Shown here in pieces: positions 1 to 7,079 of a stretch of DNA of 21,014 nucleotides; the first letter of the stretch is position 1, and the number at the start of each line of letters is the position of its first letter. The DNA lies in the NCBI GenBank assembly GCA_022712815.1, contig JAFLJW010000202.1, forward strand, positions 1 to 21,014. The letters run 5' to 3'. A program made the position numbers and the translations under genes. The stretch is from Pseudodesulfovibrio sp. GTDB lineage: Bacteria; Desulfobacterota; Desulfovibrionia; Desulfovibrionales; Desulfovibrionaceae. The notes under the pieces are model-generated. The model was not told the DNA's origin. It searched no databases and saw only the letters and a program-made list of their open reading frames with translations.

Positions 1-2
1 TC

Positions 3-116
3 AACGGCCTCTTCCAGGCTGCCCGGACCAGAGCGCGCGGCTACCGAAACGTGGACAACTTCATCATCATGGTCTACCTGATCGCCGCTCCCATTCAATT
101 CATGGTCTCTTCATGA
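3..116 (+). CDS. ISL3-family transposase, C-terminal fragment
   Basis: This frame is open from the window edge and stops at TGA 114-116. It gives 37 residues with the stretch QAARTRARGYRNVDNFI (residues 5-21 of the fragment), followed by a hydrophobic MVYLIAAP. The pattern 'QAA+.RARGYR...NF..M.YL.A' is the characteristic C-terminal tail of ISL3-type DDE transposases. The catalytic DDE residues would lie upstream of the window. The product is expected to be a DNA-binding transposase catalysing cut-and-paste transposition. It is unrelated to the biosynthetic operon but marks its left border. Whether the full gene is intact cannot be judged. Confidence 0.75.
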   Translation, partial: NGLFQAARTRARGYRNVDNFIIMVYLIAAPIQFMVSS

Positions 117-118
117 AT

Positions 119-142
119 TCCACACAAAACGTCGAAGAACCC
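119..142. repeat. Probable terminal inverted repeat of the ISL3-type element
   Basis: This stretch follows the transposase stop by 2 bases. Its reverse complement begins GGGTTCTTCGACGTTTTGTG, matching the general look of ISL3 outer ends (GG start, CTT, T-rich). The partner repeat lies off the left edge of the window, so the assignment rests on position and appearance only. Confidence 0.5.
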
Positions 143-203
143 AAAATATAGTGTCCATCATTAAACCGGCAGCAGATTCTATCTGGACTTTCCGAGCTAT
201 ATA

Positions 204-224
204 AATATGAATAATATTCATATT
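204..224. promoter_or_regulatory. Perfect 10+1+10 inverted repeat, operator candidate
   Basis: AATATGAATA at 204-213 and its exact reverse complement TATTCATATT at 215-224 flank a single base at 214. The repeat lies in the only sizeable gap upstream of the operon, about 70 bp before the -35 box of the best promoter candidate. A 21-bp palindrome like this is typical of a site for a dimeric regulator, and its place upstream of -35 would suit an activator. No regulator gene is in the window. As RNA it could form only a weak AT hairpin with no T tract after it, so a terminator is unlikely. Confidence 0.45.
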
Positions 225-293
225 GGTTGTCCTCTTTTTGTGTGACTACAGGCCGCTGGAGTACATCCATATCTAGTAGCAACCCGTTTTTTT

Positions 294-322
294 TTGACTT
301 CCAATAGTGGCTAGGATATTCT
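294..322 (+). promoter_or_regulatory. Sigma70-type promoter for the operon
   Basis: TTGACT at 294-299 matches the -35 consensus at 5 of 6 positions. It is separated by exactly 17 bases from TATTCT at 317-322, which matches the -10 consensus at 4 of 6. Transcription would start near 329 and leave a leader of about 45 bases before the ketoreductase ATG at 374. No comparable promoter was found between later genes, most of which overlap, so this one could drive the whole run to 20017. The call is from sequence only. Confidence 0.55.
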
Positions 323-373
323 CTATTAACTGAAGTCACTTTTCGACATATCCTTAACTTATTTGAGAATTAC

Positions 374-1096
374 ATGCCTCACATTGCTTTTGTAACAGGT
401 GCCAGCAAAGGAATTGGAGCTGCTATAGCTATTCAACTGGCGCAAGATGGTTTTGACATTTGGCTAAATTACCGTAACGATTCAGTTGGCGCGAAGAACG
501 TTGCAACCAAAATTGAAGCACATAGCCGTCAATGCACCTTACTCAAATTCGATGTTGCGAATTCGAATGAGGTCGAAAATCACCTAGTCCCCATGCTTGA
601 AAAAGAGGTGCCTTTCGCACTTGTCAACAATGCAGGATTCACACGTGATGGGCTTATGATGCTTATGAGTTCTGAGGAATGGGACAATGTTCTTCAAGTC
701 CATCTCAACGGTTTCTTTAACGTGACAAAACCCGTTGTCACCAAGATGCTCCGCAAGCGGCAAGGGCGCATCGTCAACATCGCTTCTACCTCTGGCGAGA
801 CAGGTGTTCCGGGACAAACCAATTACTCTGCAGCCAAAGCCGGCCTCATTGGTGCCACCCGTTCTCTCGCTTTGGAGGTTGCCAAGAGAAACATACTGGT
901 CAACGCAGTTGCTCCCGGATTTATTGACACAGCTATGCTGGACGAACTTCCCATGGATGAAATCATATCAAGAATTCCACTTGGCCGCGCAGGGACCCCT
1001 GAAGAAGTAGCTGGAGTAGTTTCTTTTCTCTGTTCTCCTTTGGCCAATTATATCACTGGGCAAACAATTTCAGTGAACGGTGGCATTTACACTTAG
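374..1096 (+). CDS. 3-ketoacyl-ACP reductase (FabG-like, ApeQ-type)
   Basis: This 240-residue short-chain dehydrogenase is predicted to reduce the beta-keto group of an ACP-bound chain to a hydroxyl using NADPH, in the cytoplasm. The cofactor loop TGASKGIG is at residues 8-15 and NNAG at 85-88. The catalytic set is Asn112, Ser138, Tyr151 and Lys155, numbering as in E. coli FabG, so the enzyme should be active. The C-terminus ends GQTISVNGG, the usual FabG tail. It is the first gene of the operon, about 45 nt after the predicted transcription start, with only a weak ribosome site (TTGAGAA) before ATG 374. A ketoreductase beside a ketosynthase matches ApeQ-ApeR of aryl polyene systems. FabG of primary metabolism is the alternative, but the setting argues for the specialised role. 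Confidence 0.93.
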   Translation: MPHIAFVTGASKGIGAAIAIQLAQDGFDIWLNYRNDSVGAKNVATKIEAHSRQCTLLKFDVANSNEVENHLVPMLEKEVPFALVNNAGFTRDGLMMLMSSEEWDNVLQVHLNGFFNVTKPVVTKMLRKRQGRIVNIASTSGETGVPGQTNYSAAKAGLIGATRSLALEVAKRNILVNAVAPGFIDTAMLDELPMDEIISRIPLGRAGTPEEVAGVVSFLCSPLANYITGQTISVNGGIYT

Positions 1097-1114
1097 CCCC
1101 CCCCTCATACAACA

Positions 1115-2329
1115 ATGCACAAAGTAGTAATAACAGGCGTCGGAATCATATCCGTATTGGGAAACACGGTCGATGCCGTGTCCTCTTCGCTATACAATGG
1201 ACAATCTGGCATTATCGTTGATGATCAACGAGTTGAGTTGGGCTTTAACTGTCCCCTCACAGGAGTCATCAAGGATTTCGATCCTAAAGCTCGGCTTACA
1301 CGCAAACAAAAAAAAACCATGACCGACCACGCTATCCAGGCTCACGCGGCCACGATGGATGCATTAGAAATGTCTGGATTACAGCCCGAAGACTGGCAAA
1401 ATGATCAAACAGGGCTGATCTTTGGTTGCGACTCCAGTAGCATTGCCGCCATTGAGCAGGTTCGTCTTCTCAAAGAAAGAGGCGATACGGGACTCATCGG
1501 AAGTGGCGCAGTTTTTCGTTCGATGACATCGAATGTTACCATGAACCTCAATACGCTACTCAAAACACGGGGAGCTGCTTGGTCTATAAGCTCCGCATGT
1601 TCCAGTGGAGGTCATGCAGTCGGCCAGGCGTTTACTCTCATAGCTGCTGGGCAACAGGATCGCGTAATATGCGGAGGCGCACAGGAAATTAATTGGGAGT
1701 CCATGTGCAGCTTTGATGGGCTTGGTGCCTTCGCTTCCAACACAGATGCTCCCACAAAGGCCTGCCGTCCATTTGACAAGAATCGCAACGGCCTTGTCCC
1801 AAGCGGCGGTGCGGCAGCCATCGTACTGGAAAGGTATGATCACGCCAAAGCCAGGGGAGCCCAAATTTTAGGAGAGGTCTGCGGTTATGGTTTCTCCTCC
1901 GACGGAGAGCTGCTTTCCAATCCAAGCACGACGGGGCTATCCATGGCCGGCGCAAAGGCATTGAAAAGGGCAGAGATTATCCCCAAAGATATAGACTACG
2001 TCTGCGCCCACGCGACATCAACACCCGCCGGAGACATTGCAGAAGCTGTCAATCTGAAGACACTCTTCGAGGGGTGTTCACCTGCCATCTCTTCAACCAA
2101 GTCAATGACAGGCCATGAATTGTGGATGTCTGGCGCAAGCCAAGTCGTTTACTCTACGATTATGGCTCGAGACGGCTTCATAGCACCGAATATAAACCTT
2201 GAGACTTTAACCCCGGAAGCTGAAGGACTGCACATTACACCATTTACCATTGAACGCGCACCCCATTCCGTGTTGTGTAATTCCGCTGGATTCGGTGGCA
2301 CCAATTCCTGCCTGGTCCTGAGGTACTGA
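1115..2329 (+). CDS. Beta-ketoacyl-ACP synthase (FabB/FabF type), first copy
   Basis: This 404-residue protein is a condensing enzyme that would extend an ACP-bound acyl chain by two carbons with malonyl-ACP. The full catalytic set is visible: Cys162 in SSACSSGG, His299 in CAHATSTP, Lys329 in STKSMTGH and His334 in the same motif. It has both thiolase-fold halves and normal family length. It follows the ketoreductase by 18 bases and its TGA overlaps the next ATG by one base (TGATG). The MTGHELWMSGAS segment after Lys329 departs from the usual GHxLGAAG, suggesting a specialised ketosynthase (ApeR-like starter or early-elongation role) rather than housekeeping FabB. Its exact step cannot be assigned from sequence. 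Confidence 0.93.
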   Translation: MHKVVITGVGIISVLGNTVDAVSSSLYNGQSGIIVDDQRVELGFNCPLTGVIKDFDPKARLTRKQKKTMTDHAIQAHAATMDALEMSGLQPEDWQNDQTGLIFGCDSSSIAAIEQVRLLKERGDTGLIGSGAVFRSMTSNVTMNLNTLLKTRGAAWSISSACSSGGHAVGQAFTLIAAGQQDRVICGGAQEINWESMCSFDGLGAFASNTDAPTKACRPFDKNRNGLVPSGGAAAIVLERYDHAKARGAQILGEVCGYGFSSDGELLSNPSTTGLSMAGAKALKRAEIIPKDIDYVCAHATSTPAGDIAEAVNLKTLFEGCSPAISSTKSMTGHELWMSGASQVVYSTIMARDGFIAPNINLETLTPEAEGLHITPFTIERAPHSVLCNSAGFGGTNSCLVLRY

Positions 2330-3816
2330 TGCCATATTACGACCATGTCGTTGTCGGAGGTGGAGTGGCAGGCATGACCGTTGCCATGATTCTTGCCATG
2401 AAGGGATCTCAGGTAACGATTATCGAGTCTTTTCCCTTCCTTTCTCCGACAGTCAGAGGATTTCGTCGAAAAGGCGTACTCTTTGATACAGGGCTGCATT
2501 ATGTTGGAGGACTTGGTGATGGGCACCCATTGGATGTCTACTTCAAACACCTCGGCATTTCCGACCTCATTCAGAAAAAAGCTTACAATCCAAATGGATT
2601 TGACCGTTTCATTTTCGAGGAAACGGAGGCCAGCTATGACATTCCATGCGGCTTCAACAAGCTAACCAGCAGGTTTACCAACTGGTTCCCCAATGAAGGT
2701 AAAGCCATAGAACGCTACTTTACAGCCATACAGCAAGCGCTAGATGCGTCGCCCTTTCTAAATTTTTCAATGGACTTCGATCTTGAAAGTGCTATTCACA
2801 ATGACACAACAACGCTAGAAGATTTCCTTGCCTGCATTACTGAAAACGAGGAACTTAAAACCCTCCTATGTTATCAGAATCTCCTCTACGGCGTTCCTCC
2901 TGCAGAAGTCCTCTTAATCACCCATGCCTTAGTCGCCGGATCCTACTACATGTCTGCGCACACAGTCGAAGGCGGAGGGAATGCTTTAGTCAAAGCCTAT
3001 GAAAAACGTTTGAAAAAGCTAGGTGTCGATTGTTTTTGCGGGAACCGTGTGGAGTCGATACAGATCAGCGATACTAGAGAAGTTGAAGGTGTCACCCTCA
3101 GTACAGGAAAAAAACTTTCAACCAGATCCTGTATTTGGACAGCTCACCCGCATGGACTGATCAAAGCGACACCGGATTCAGCTTTCCGTCCTGCCTTCAA
3201 AAAACGTCTAGCGACCCTTGAAGATACAACCTCTGCCTTGATGTTATTCGGCATCAGTGAGCACCCTATTTCTAGCCTGAACGGGCGCAACATCTTCCTT
3301 TGGCCTGGAGGTTCGTTCGATGACAATCTTAACGGACGTTCAGATCAAGGCGAAAGCATCATCTATCTGTCTTCAGCCTATGATAAAAAATCCAAGAAAA
3401 CGGCGATCACGGCAATTATGCCTCAGCCATATGGTCCTTATGCACAATGGAAGGACTCCGAACGAAGCAAACGCCCTACGGATTACATAGAATACAAGAA
3501 AACCGCCCTTGAGAAGTTTAAGCAAGAAGTATTTCGGCGCGCTCCGGAACTCCAAGAATCAGTCGAGTTTGTCGATGGCGCAACACCTTTGACGCTCAGA
3601 GACTACTGCGCAACACCAACTGGCAGCCTGTATGGCCTCCAGCATTCCGTGAGCCAATTCAACCCCGCTCCGATCACCAAAGTTACAGGTTTGACACTTG
3701 CTGGACAGGGGATAGTTGCACCCGGGATACTCGGAGCCATAATCTCAGCATACCTCACCTGTGGCATACTCGTTGGGCATGACCACCTACACAAAGAACT
3801 GAGGCAGTACGCATGA
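2329..3816 (+). CDS. Phytoene-desaturase-like FAD-dependent oxidoreductase
   Basis: This 495-residue flavoprotein has an N-terminal dinucleotide-binding fold: VVVGGGVAG (GxGxxG at 10-15), with the acidic ribose ligand Glu34 at the end of the second strand. The segment GVLFDTGLHYVGG near residue 50 and the C-terminal LTLAGQGIVAPGILGAIISA are typical of the phytoene dehydrogenase/retinol saturase group (CrtI, COG1233). Members desaturate, saturate or isomerise polyene chains at membranes. Here it sits between two ketosynthase genes and is coupled to both (TGATG upstream, ATGA downstream), so it very probably acts on the polyene or its precursor. It might introduce, reduce or isomerise double bonds. 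Such a protein is not a core part of E. coli-type aryl polyene clusters, though related proteins occur in flexirubin clusters and in proposed ladderane gene sets (from memory). Confidence 0.85.
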   Translation: MPYYDHVVVGGGVAGMTVAMILAMKGSQVTIIESFPFLSPTVRGFRRKGVLFDTGLHYVGGLGDGHPLDVYFKHLGISDLIQKKAYNPNGFDRFIFEETEASYDIPCGFNKLTSRFTNWFPNEGKAIERYFTAIQQALDASPFLNFSMDFDLESAIHNDTTTLEDFLACITENEELKTLLCYQNLLYGVPPAEVLLITHALVAGSYYMSAHTVEGGGNALVKAYEKRLKKLGVDCFCGNRVESIQISDTREVEGVTLSTGKKLSTRSCIWTAHPHGLIKATPDSAFRPAFKKRLATLEDTTSALMLFGISEHPISSLNGRNIFLWPGGSFDDNLNGRSDQGESIIYLSSAYDKKSKKTAITAIMPQPYGPYAQWKDSERSKRPTDYIEYKKTALEKFKQEVFRRAPELQESVEFVDGATPLTLRDYCATPTGSLYGLQHSVSQFNPAPITKVTGLTLAGQGIVAPGILGAIISAYLTCGILVGHDHLHKELRQYA

Positions 3817-5039
3817 AACGAGTTGTTATAACCGGTCTGGGAGCGGTTTCTCCCTTTGGTGTGGGAACGGACTCACTAATGAAGAGTCTGAGTGCGGGCG
3901 ATAGTGGCATCCAGGCCATGGATGAACTTGCTCAAATCACCGGACTTAACCCAACAATCGCTGGCAAAGTCCCCGACTATGATGCAAAATTAATCCCCCG
4001 AAAATTCCGGCGAACAATGTCACCAATGTCAATATTTGCAACTCTGGCCACCCAAGAAGCCATTACCCAAGCCGGACTCAGCAAAGAAATTATCACCGGA
4101 GGAACAGCCGGATTATCCGTCAGTTCAACTGTTGGCAGCGTTCAAGCACTCCAGTCCTTCTTCACAAAATTCTTGGATGGATTCAGCATTGAGGAAATCA
4201 AAGCAACAGAGTTCTTCAAGATCATGAACCACAGCTGTGCGGCCAACCTTACTCAGTGCTTTGAAATAACAGGGAGGGTCATGGCTCCATCTGCGGCTTG
4301 TTCTACAGGGTGCCAGACCATCGGACTCGCAGCAGAGGCTATCGCTATAGGAAAGCAAGATATCATGCTCTGCGGCGGAGCTGATGAGCTACATCCTCTC
4401 ACCGTTAGCACCTTTGATATTATTCAGGCGGCCTCGACCGGTTACAATGAACACCCAGCGTCCACTCCCCGCCCGTTTGACGTCGATAGGGATGGAATCG
4501 TCTGTGCTGAAGGTGCTGGTATTCTTGTGCTGGAATCTCTCGAATCGGCACAAAAAAGGGGGGCTGAAATTCTAGCAGAAATCATTGGCTTCTCTTCAAC
4601 TGCAGACCCGTCAAATCTTGTCAGTCCGAGTTCAAAAGCTATTGCCCAATGCATGCAGCTAGCACTAGACGATGCAGGCATTGAACCCGAAGCAGTGCAA
4701 TACGTCAATGCTCATGCAACCGGGACTGTATTGGGGGATGCGGCAGAAAGTTCGGCCATTGCGTCTCTCTTTGGGAGTAAACCACTTGTCAGCAGTCTCA
4801 AAGGACACCTAGGGCACACCATGGCTGCCAGCGGAGCACTAGAAACCATTGCCACAATTTTAATGATGAACAACGGGCTTGTCATTCCAACAAGAAATCT
4901 AGTAGACATTGCATCGGACTGTATAGGGATCACGCACATCAAGCAAATCGAAAACCGAACAATTTTAACGGTGCTAAAAAACAGCTTCGCCCTTGGCGGA
5001 ATCAATACCTCGATAGTTCTCCGGAGAGATAATGACTGA
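3813..5039 (+). CDS. Beta-ketoacyl-ACP synthase (FabF type), second copy
   Basis: This 408-residue condensing enzyme has an intact active site: Cys163 in SAACSTGC, His301 in NAHATGT, Lys330 and His335 in SSLKGHLGH. The GHLGHTMAASGALE motif after the catalytic Lys is classical FabF. It should elongate an ACP-bound chain and is probably served by the ACP gene that overlaps its end by 8 bases. Its start ATG overlaps the stop of the FAD enzyme (ATGA). It is clearly different in sequence from the ketosynthase at 1115, so the two are not a recent duplication. A division between starter condensation and elongation is likely but cannot be assigned. Confidence 0.93.
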   Translation: MKRVVITGLGAVSPFGVGTDSLMKSLSAGDSGIQAMDELAQITGLNPTIAGKVPDYDAKLIPRKFRRTMSPMSIFATLATQEAITQAGLSKEIITGGTAGLSVSSTVGSVQALQSFFTKFLDGFSIEEIKATEFFKIMNHSCAANLTQCFEITGRVMAPSAACSTGCQTIGLAAEAIAIGKQDIMLCGGADELHPLTVSTFDIIQAASTGYNEHPASTPRPFDVDRDGIVCAEGAGILVLESLESAQKRGAEILAEIIGFSSTADPSNLVSPSSKAIAQCMQLALDDAGIEPEAVQYVNAHATGTVLGDAAESSAIASLFGSKPLVSSLKGHLGHTMAASGALETIATILMMNNGLVIPTRNLVDIASDCIGITHIKQIENRTILTVLKNSFALGGINTSIVLRRDND

Positions 5040-5283
5040 CCCAGAAGTAATACAACATGTCAACGACCTGCTTGCTGAAGAATTTGAACTCACATTTGAC
5101 CAAATGAGACCAGAGGCATTGTTCAAAGAAGATCTTGAACTCGATAGCCTTGATGCTGTTGATATGGTCATCATCCTTGAGCAAGCTTTTAAATTCAAAA
5201 TTAAGAAAAACGAAGCCTTTAAACGAATTCGGTCGCTAAATGATCTCCATAAATTCGTGCTAGAAAAAAAGAAAGAATTGTAA
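5032..5283 (+). CDS. Acyl carrier protein, first copy
   Basis: This 83-residue, acidic, helical protein has the phosphopantetheine attachment motif LELDSLDAVDMV, with Ser39 as the modified residue. It would carry the growing chain as a thioester between the ketosynthases, ketoreductase and dehydratase. The start ATG at 5032 lies 8 bases inside the preceding ketosynthase gene. The C-terminal half is unusually rich in Lys (FKFKIKKNEAFKRI, ending EKKKEL), unlike housekeeping AcpP. It closes the first tight block of genes; a gap of 51 bases follows. Confidence 0.93.
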   Translation: MTDPEVIQHVNDLLAEEFELTFDQMRPEALFKEDLELDSLDAVDMVIILEQAFKFKIKKNEAFKRIRSLNDLHKFVLEKKKEL

Positions 5284-5334
5284 ACAAGTCTAAACGGATA
5301 ACATCAATTTAATTAAATACCTACGGAAGGGAGC

Positions 5335-5796
5335 ATGAAAAAAATACCTTTGCTTGTCATTTGCACAATGGCACTGTTTATAACAGGTTGTGGTAAATTT
5401 GATGTTATTAACAATCCCGCAAATGGGATTTCGCAGGCTCCAAAAATTTGTATAATTGAAAATACGCCAACTAGGAAGGGCTTCCTTTTCGCCATACAAA
5501 GTTGGCTCAACAAAGAAAATATTCCTTACCAAGTACTTCCCGCCTCTTCAAAAGTAGATGAATGTGAATGGGCCTTGCAATACTATGGAAAATGGTCTTG
5601 GGATTTGGCACTATTCCTTGCAGATGCTGAAATAACAGCCTATTATAAAGGGAAACAAGTTGGAATGGAAAAACTAATCGTTGGACAATGGGATTCCAAT
5701 AAATTCGAAAAAGGCGAGATTAGAATCCATAAAATGATGGATATGCTTTACTCAAAAGCAGCCAATTACAAGATGCCAAAAAGAACCAACAAATAA
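5335..5796 (+). CDS. Small lipoprotein, resembles the Sbal_3080 family
   Basis: This 153-residue protein has a lipoprotein signal peptide: two Lys, a hydrophobic core and the lipobox ITGC with Cys19 as the lipidated residue. A strong ribosome site (GGAAGGGAG, 5325-5333) precedes the ATG. In the mature part, ICIIENT, a central CEWALQYYGKWSWDLALFL and the segment AEITAYYKGKQVG resemble the widespread small lipoproteins called Sbal_3080 family, whose function is unknown. The gene is AT-rich (around 35% GC in the parts I counted) compared with neighbours, suggesting a different origin. It is separated from the ACP gene by a short AT-rich gap. A role in the outer membrane, perhaps in lipid assembly or export, is only a guess. 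Confidence 0.75.
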   Translation: MKKIPLLVICTMALFITGCGKFDVINNPANGISQAPKICIIENTPTRKGFLFAIQSWLNKENIPYQVLPASSKVDECEWALQYYGKWSWDLALFLADAEITAYYKGKQVGMEKLIVGQWDSNKFEKGEIRIHKMMDMLYSKAANYKMPKRTNK

Positions 5797-5814
5797 CCTA
5801 ACAAATAGAACTGC

Positions 5815-5828
5815 TTCTCAACTGAGAA
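5815..5828. repeat. Small inverted repeat upstream of the acyltransferase
   Basis: TTCTCA at 5815-5820 and TGAGAA at 5823-5828 are exact reverse complements around AC. It lies in the 47-base gap before the acyltransferase gene. It could be a small regulatory site or a weak hairpin, but repeats of this length arise by chance, and no promoter could be matched to it. Confidence 0.2.
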
Positions 5829-5843
5829 CGAAGGGAAAGAGTT

Positions 5844-6593
5844 TTGCCTTGTATACAAACACTAAAAATATATTGGTTGAATTTTAGCATATACACAGGA
5901 TCCGTTCTGTGGACGATCGTTGGAATTTTTGCTTCACCTTTTGCATATGTACTGCTCAAGAGTACGGGGAAGTACACTACCGCCGAAGCTGTTCGCAAAC
6001 TAGTATGGATATATAGTCGCGTCTGGGTAAGGATGGTCTCCTTATTCATTCCAATTCACATGCCGAGCGGCAACATACCATCTCCTTGCGTGCTTGTAGT
6101 CAATCACGCCTCATTTTTTGATGTTTACCTTATAGGGGCTCAGTCTCAATGGAATGTCTGCCTCGCTGTTCGCGACTGGCCTTTTAGAATACCTTTCTAC
6201 AAGCCCTTTATGCTCGCTGCTGGGTACGTCAATACTGAAAGCACAGAACCGGGACATGCCATTGCACAATCCGTCAAGACCATTCAGGATGGTGGTACGA
6301 TGATTTATTTCCCAGAGGGAACGCGCAGTACTACCGGTAATCTGAGACGATTCTATTCCGGTGCCTTTCATACTGCTCTCAAAGCGGATGTTCCAGTCGT
6401 TCCTCTTTGTATTTCAGGCACGAACAAACTCCTTCCGAAAGGGGCGAAACTCATCCAACCGGCAACAATTAAGACCTGCTTGCTTCCTCCCGTATATCCA
6501 GATAAATATCACCGAATCGCTAATGGACATGTAGCGATGAGAAAAGATGTCAAAGCAATCATGGCTCAAGCTCTTCAGAAAATGGTGTTGTAG
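5844..6593 (+). CDS. PlsC-like 1-acylglycerol-3-phosphate acyltransferase family protein
   Basis: This 249-residue membrane-associated acyltransferase has the two signature blocks of the PlsC family: NHASFFD (the HX4D motif, His88 and Asp93) and FPEGTR at 156-161. The N-terminus has a hydrophobic segment at about residues 15-38. The chosen start is TTG at 5844, because AAGGGA (5831-5836) sits at a suitable distance and no ATG precedes the hydrophobic segment. The family transfers acyl groups from acyl-ACP or acyl-CoA to a glycerol-type or other lipid alcohol. Here it probably attaches the cluster's acyl chain to a lipid, or acylates the anchor. It is a second acyltransferase besides the LpxL-like one at 15612 and is not a universal part of aryl polyene clusters. 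Confidence 0.88.
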   Translation: MPCIQTLKIYWLNFSIYTGSVLWTIVGIFASPFAYVLLKSTGKYTTAEAVRKLVWIYSRVWVRMVSLFIPIHMPSGNIPSPCVLVVNHASFFDVYLIGAQSQWNVCLAVRDWPFRIPFYKPFMLAAGYVNTESTEPGHAIAQSVKTIQDGGTMIYFPEGTRSTTGNLRRFYSGAFHTALKADVPVVPLCISGTNKLLPKGAKLIQPATIKTCLLPPVYPDKYHRIANGHVAMRKDVKAIMAQALQKMVL

Positions 6594-6622
6594 AATTACT
6601 AGACTCAAACAAGGAGATGAAA

Positions 6623-7030
6623 ATGAAAACGACCAGACTGACACTGCTTCTTTTAGCGATCACAGCTATTCTCATGCTGGCAGCATGTAAAACGGTTCCA
6701 GTCTATAACGTCAACGATGCAGGAGTCCCATCTCCGCAGAATGATCCTTTGACCATGAAACAAATTGAAAAAGCCATCGTCACAGGGGGCGCAGGGCTTG
6801 GCTGGAGCATGAGAACCATCAAACCCGGATTAATCGAAGCTACGTTAAACATCCGCTCCCACCAAGCTGTTGTTGACATTACCTACGACCAAAAAGACTA
6901 CAGTATAATTTACAAAAGCAGTATTAATCTCAAATACGATGGGACCAAAATTCACAAATATTACAACGGCTGGATTCAAAATCTGAGTAATGCGATCAAC
7001 AACAACCTCACAACTGCACAATACGAATAA
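6623..7030 (+). CDS. Small lipoprotein of unknown function
   Basis: This 135-residue protein has a lipoprotein signal peptide ending in MLAAC, with Cys22 as the lipidated residue. Two in-frame ATGs exist. The one at 6617 directly abuts the ribosome site AAGGAG (6611-6616), while the one at 6623 has a normal 6-base spacing, so 6623 is chosen. The mature part contains QIEKAIVTGGAGLGW, IEATLNIRSHQAVVDITY and NLKYDGTKIHKYYNGWI. I recognise this as a conserved pattern in small Gram-negative lipoproteins without known function, but cannot name the family. Together with the lipoprotein at 5335 it brackets the PlsC-like gene. An outer-membrane or periplasmic accessory role is inferred from the signal only. 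Confidence 0.8.
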   Translation: MKTTRLTLLLLAITAILMLAACKTVPVYNVNDAGVPSPQNDPLTMKQIEKAIVTGGAGLGWSMRTIKPGLIEATLNIRSHQAVVDITYDQKDYSIIYKSSINLKYDGTKIHKYYNGWIQNLSNAINNNLTTAQYE

Positions 7031-7036
7031 ATATGC

Positions 7037-7066
7037 CGGAGAGGTGGAGTAGTCTCTACCTCTCCG
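7037..7066 (+). promoter_or_regulatory. Strong RNA hairpin between lipoprotein and radical SAM genes
   Basis: CGGAGAGGTGGAG (7037-7049) can pair with CTCTACCTCTCCG (7054-7066) over 13 positions, with one G-U wobble and a four-base loop. It starts 6 bases after the lipoprotein stop and ends 13 bases before the radical SAM start, next to the ribosome site AAAGGA. Only TTAAA follows, with no T tract, so it is not a classical Rho-independent terminator. An mRNA processing or stability element, or partial attenuator, separating early from late genes is more likely. Forming the stem would leave the ribosome site just outside. Confidence 0.5.
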
Positions 7067-7079
7067 TTAAAGGAACAAA

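Larger units (their letters stand above)
1..142 (+). mobile_element. ISL3-type insertion sequence, right-hand end only
   Basis: The window opens inside an insertion sequence. It contains the last 37 codons of a transposase and, just after the stop, a sequence that looks like the element's terminal inverted repeat, ending in CCC at 142. Read inward from the outside, that end begins GGGTTCTTCGACG, the kind of end seen in ISL3-family elements. The next 8 bases (143-150, AAAATATA) could be the target duplication, since ISL3 elements usually make 8-bp duplications. The left end lies outside the window, so neither the repeat pairing nor the duplication can be confirmed. Confidence 0.65.

Noticed and set aside
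100..339. Minus-strand open frame of 79 codons upstream of the operon
   Set aside because: It covers the IS end, the palindrome and the promoter candidate, shows no recognisable domain, and is better explained as chance in a non-coding region.
5307..5318. AT-only palindrome ATTTAATTAAAT before the first small lipoprotein
   Set aside because: It is short and in AT-rich DNA where such palindromes arise by chance; no promoter boxes could be placed with correct spacing around it.
7037..7066. The hairpin as a Rho-independent terminator
   Set aside because: It is not followed by a run of T, and the downstream genes are clearly part of the same pathway with no new promoter seen.
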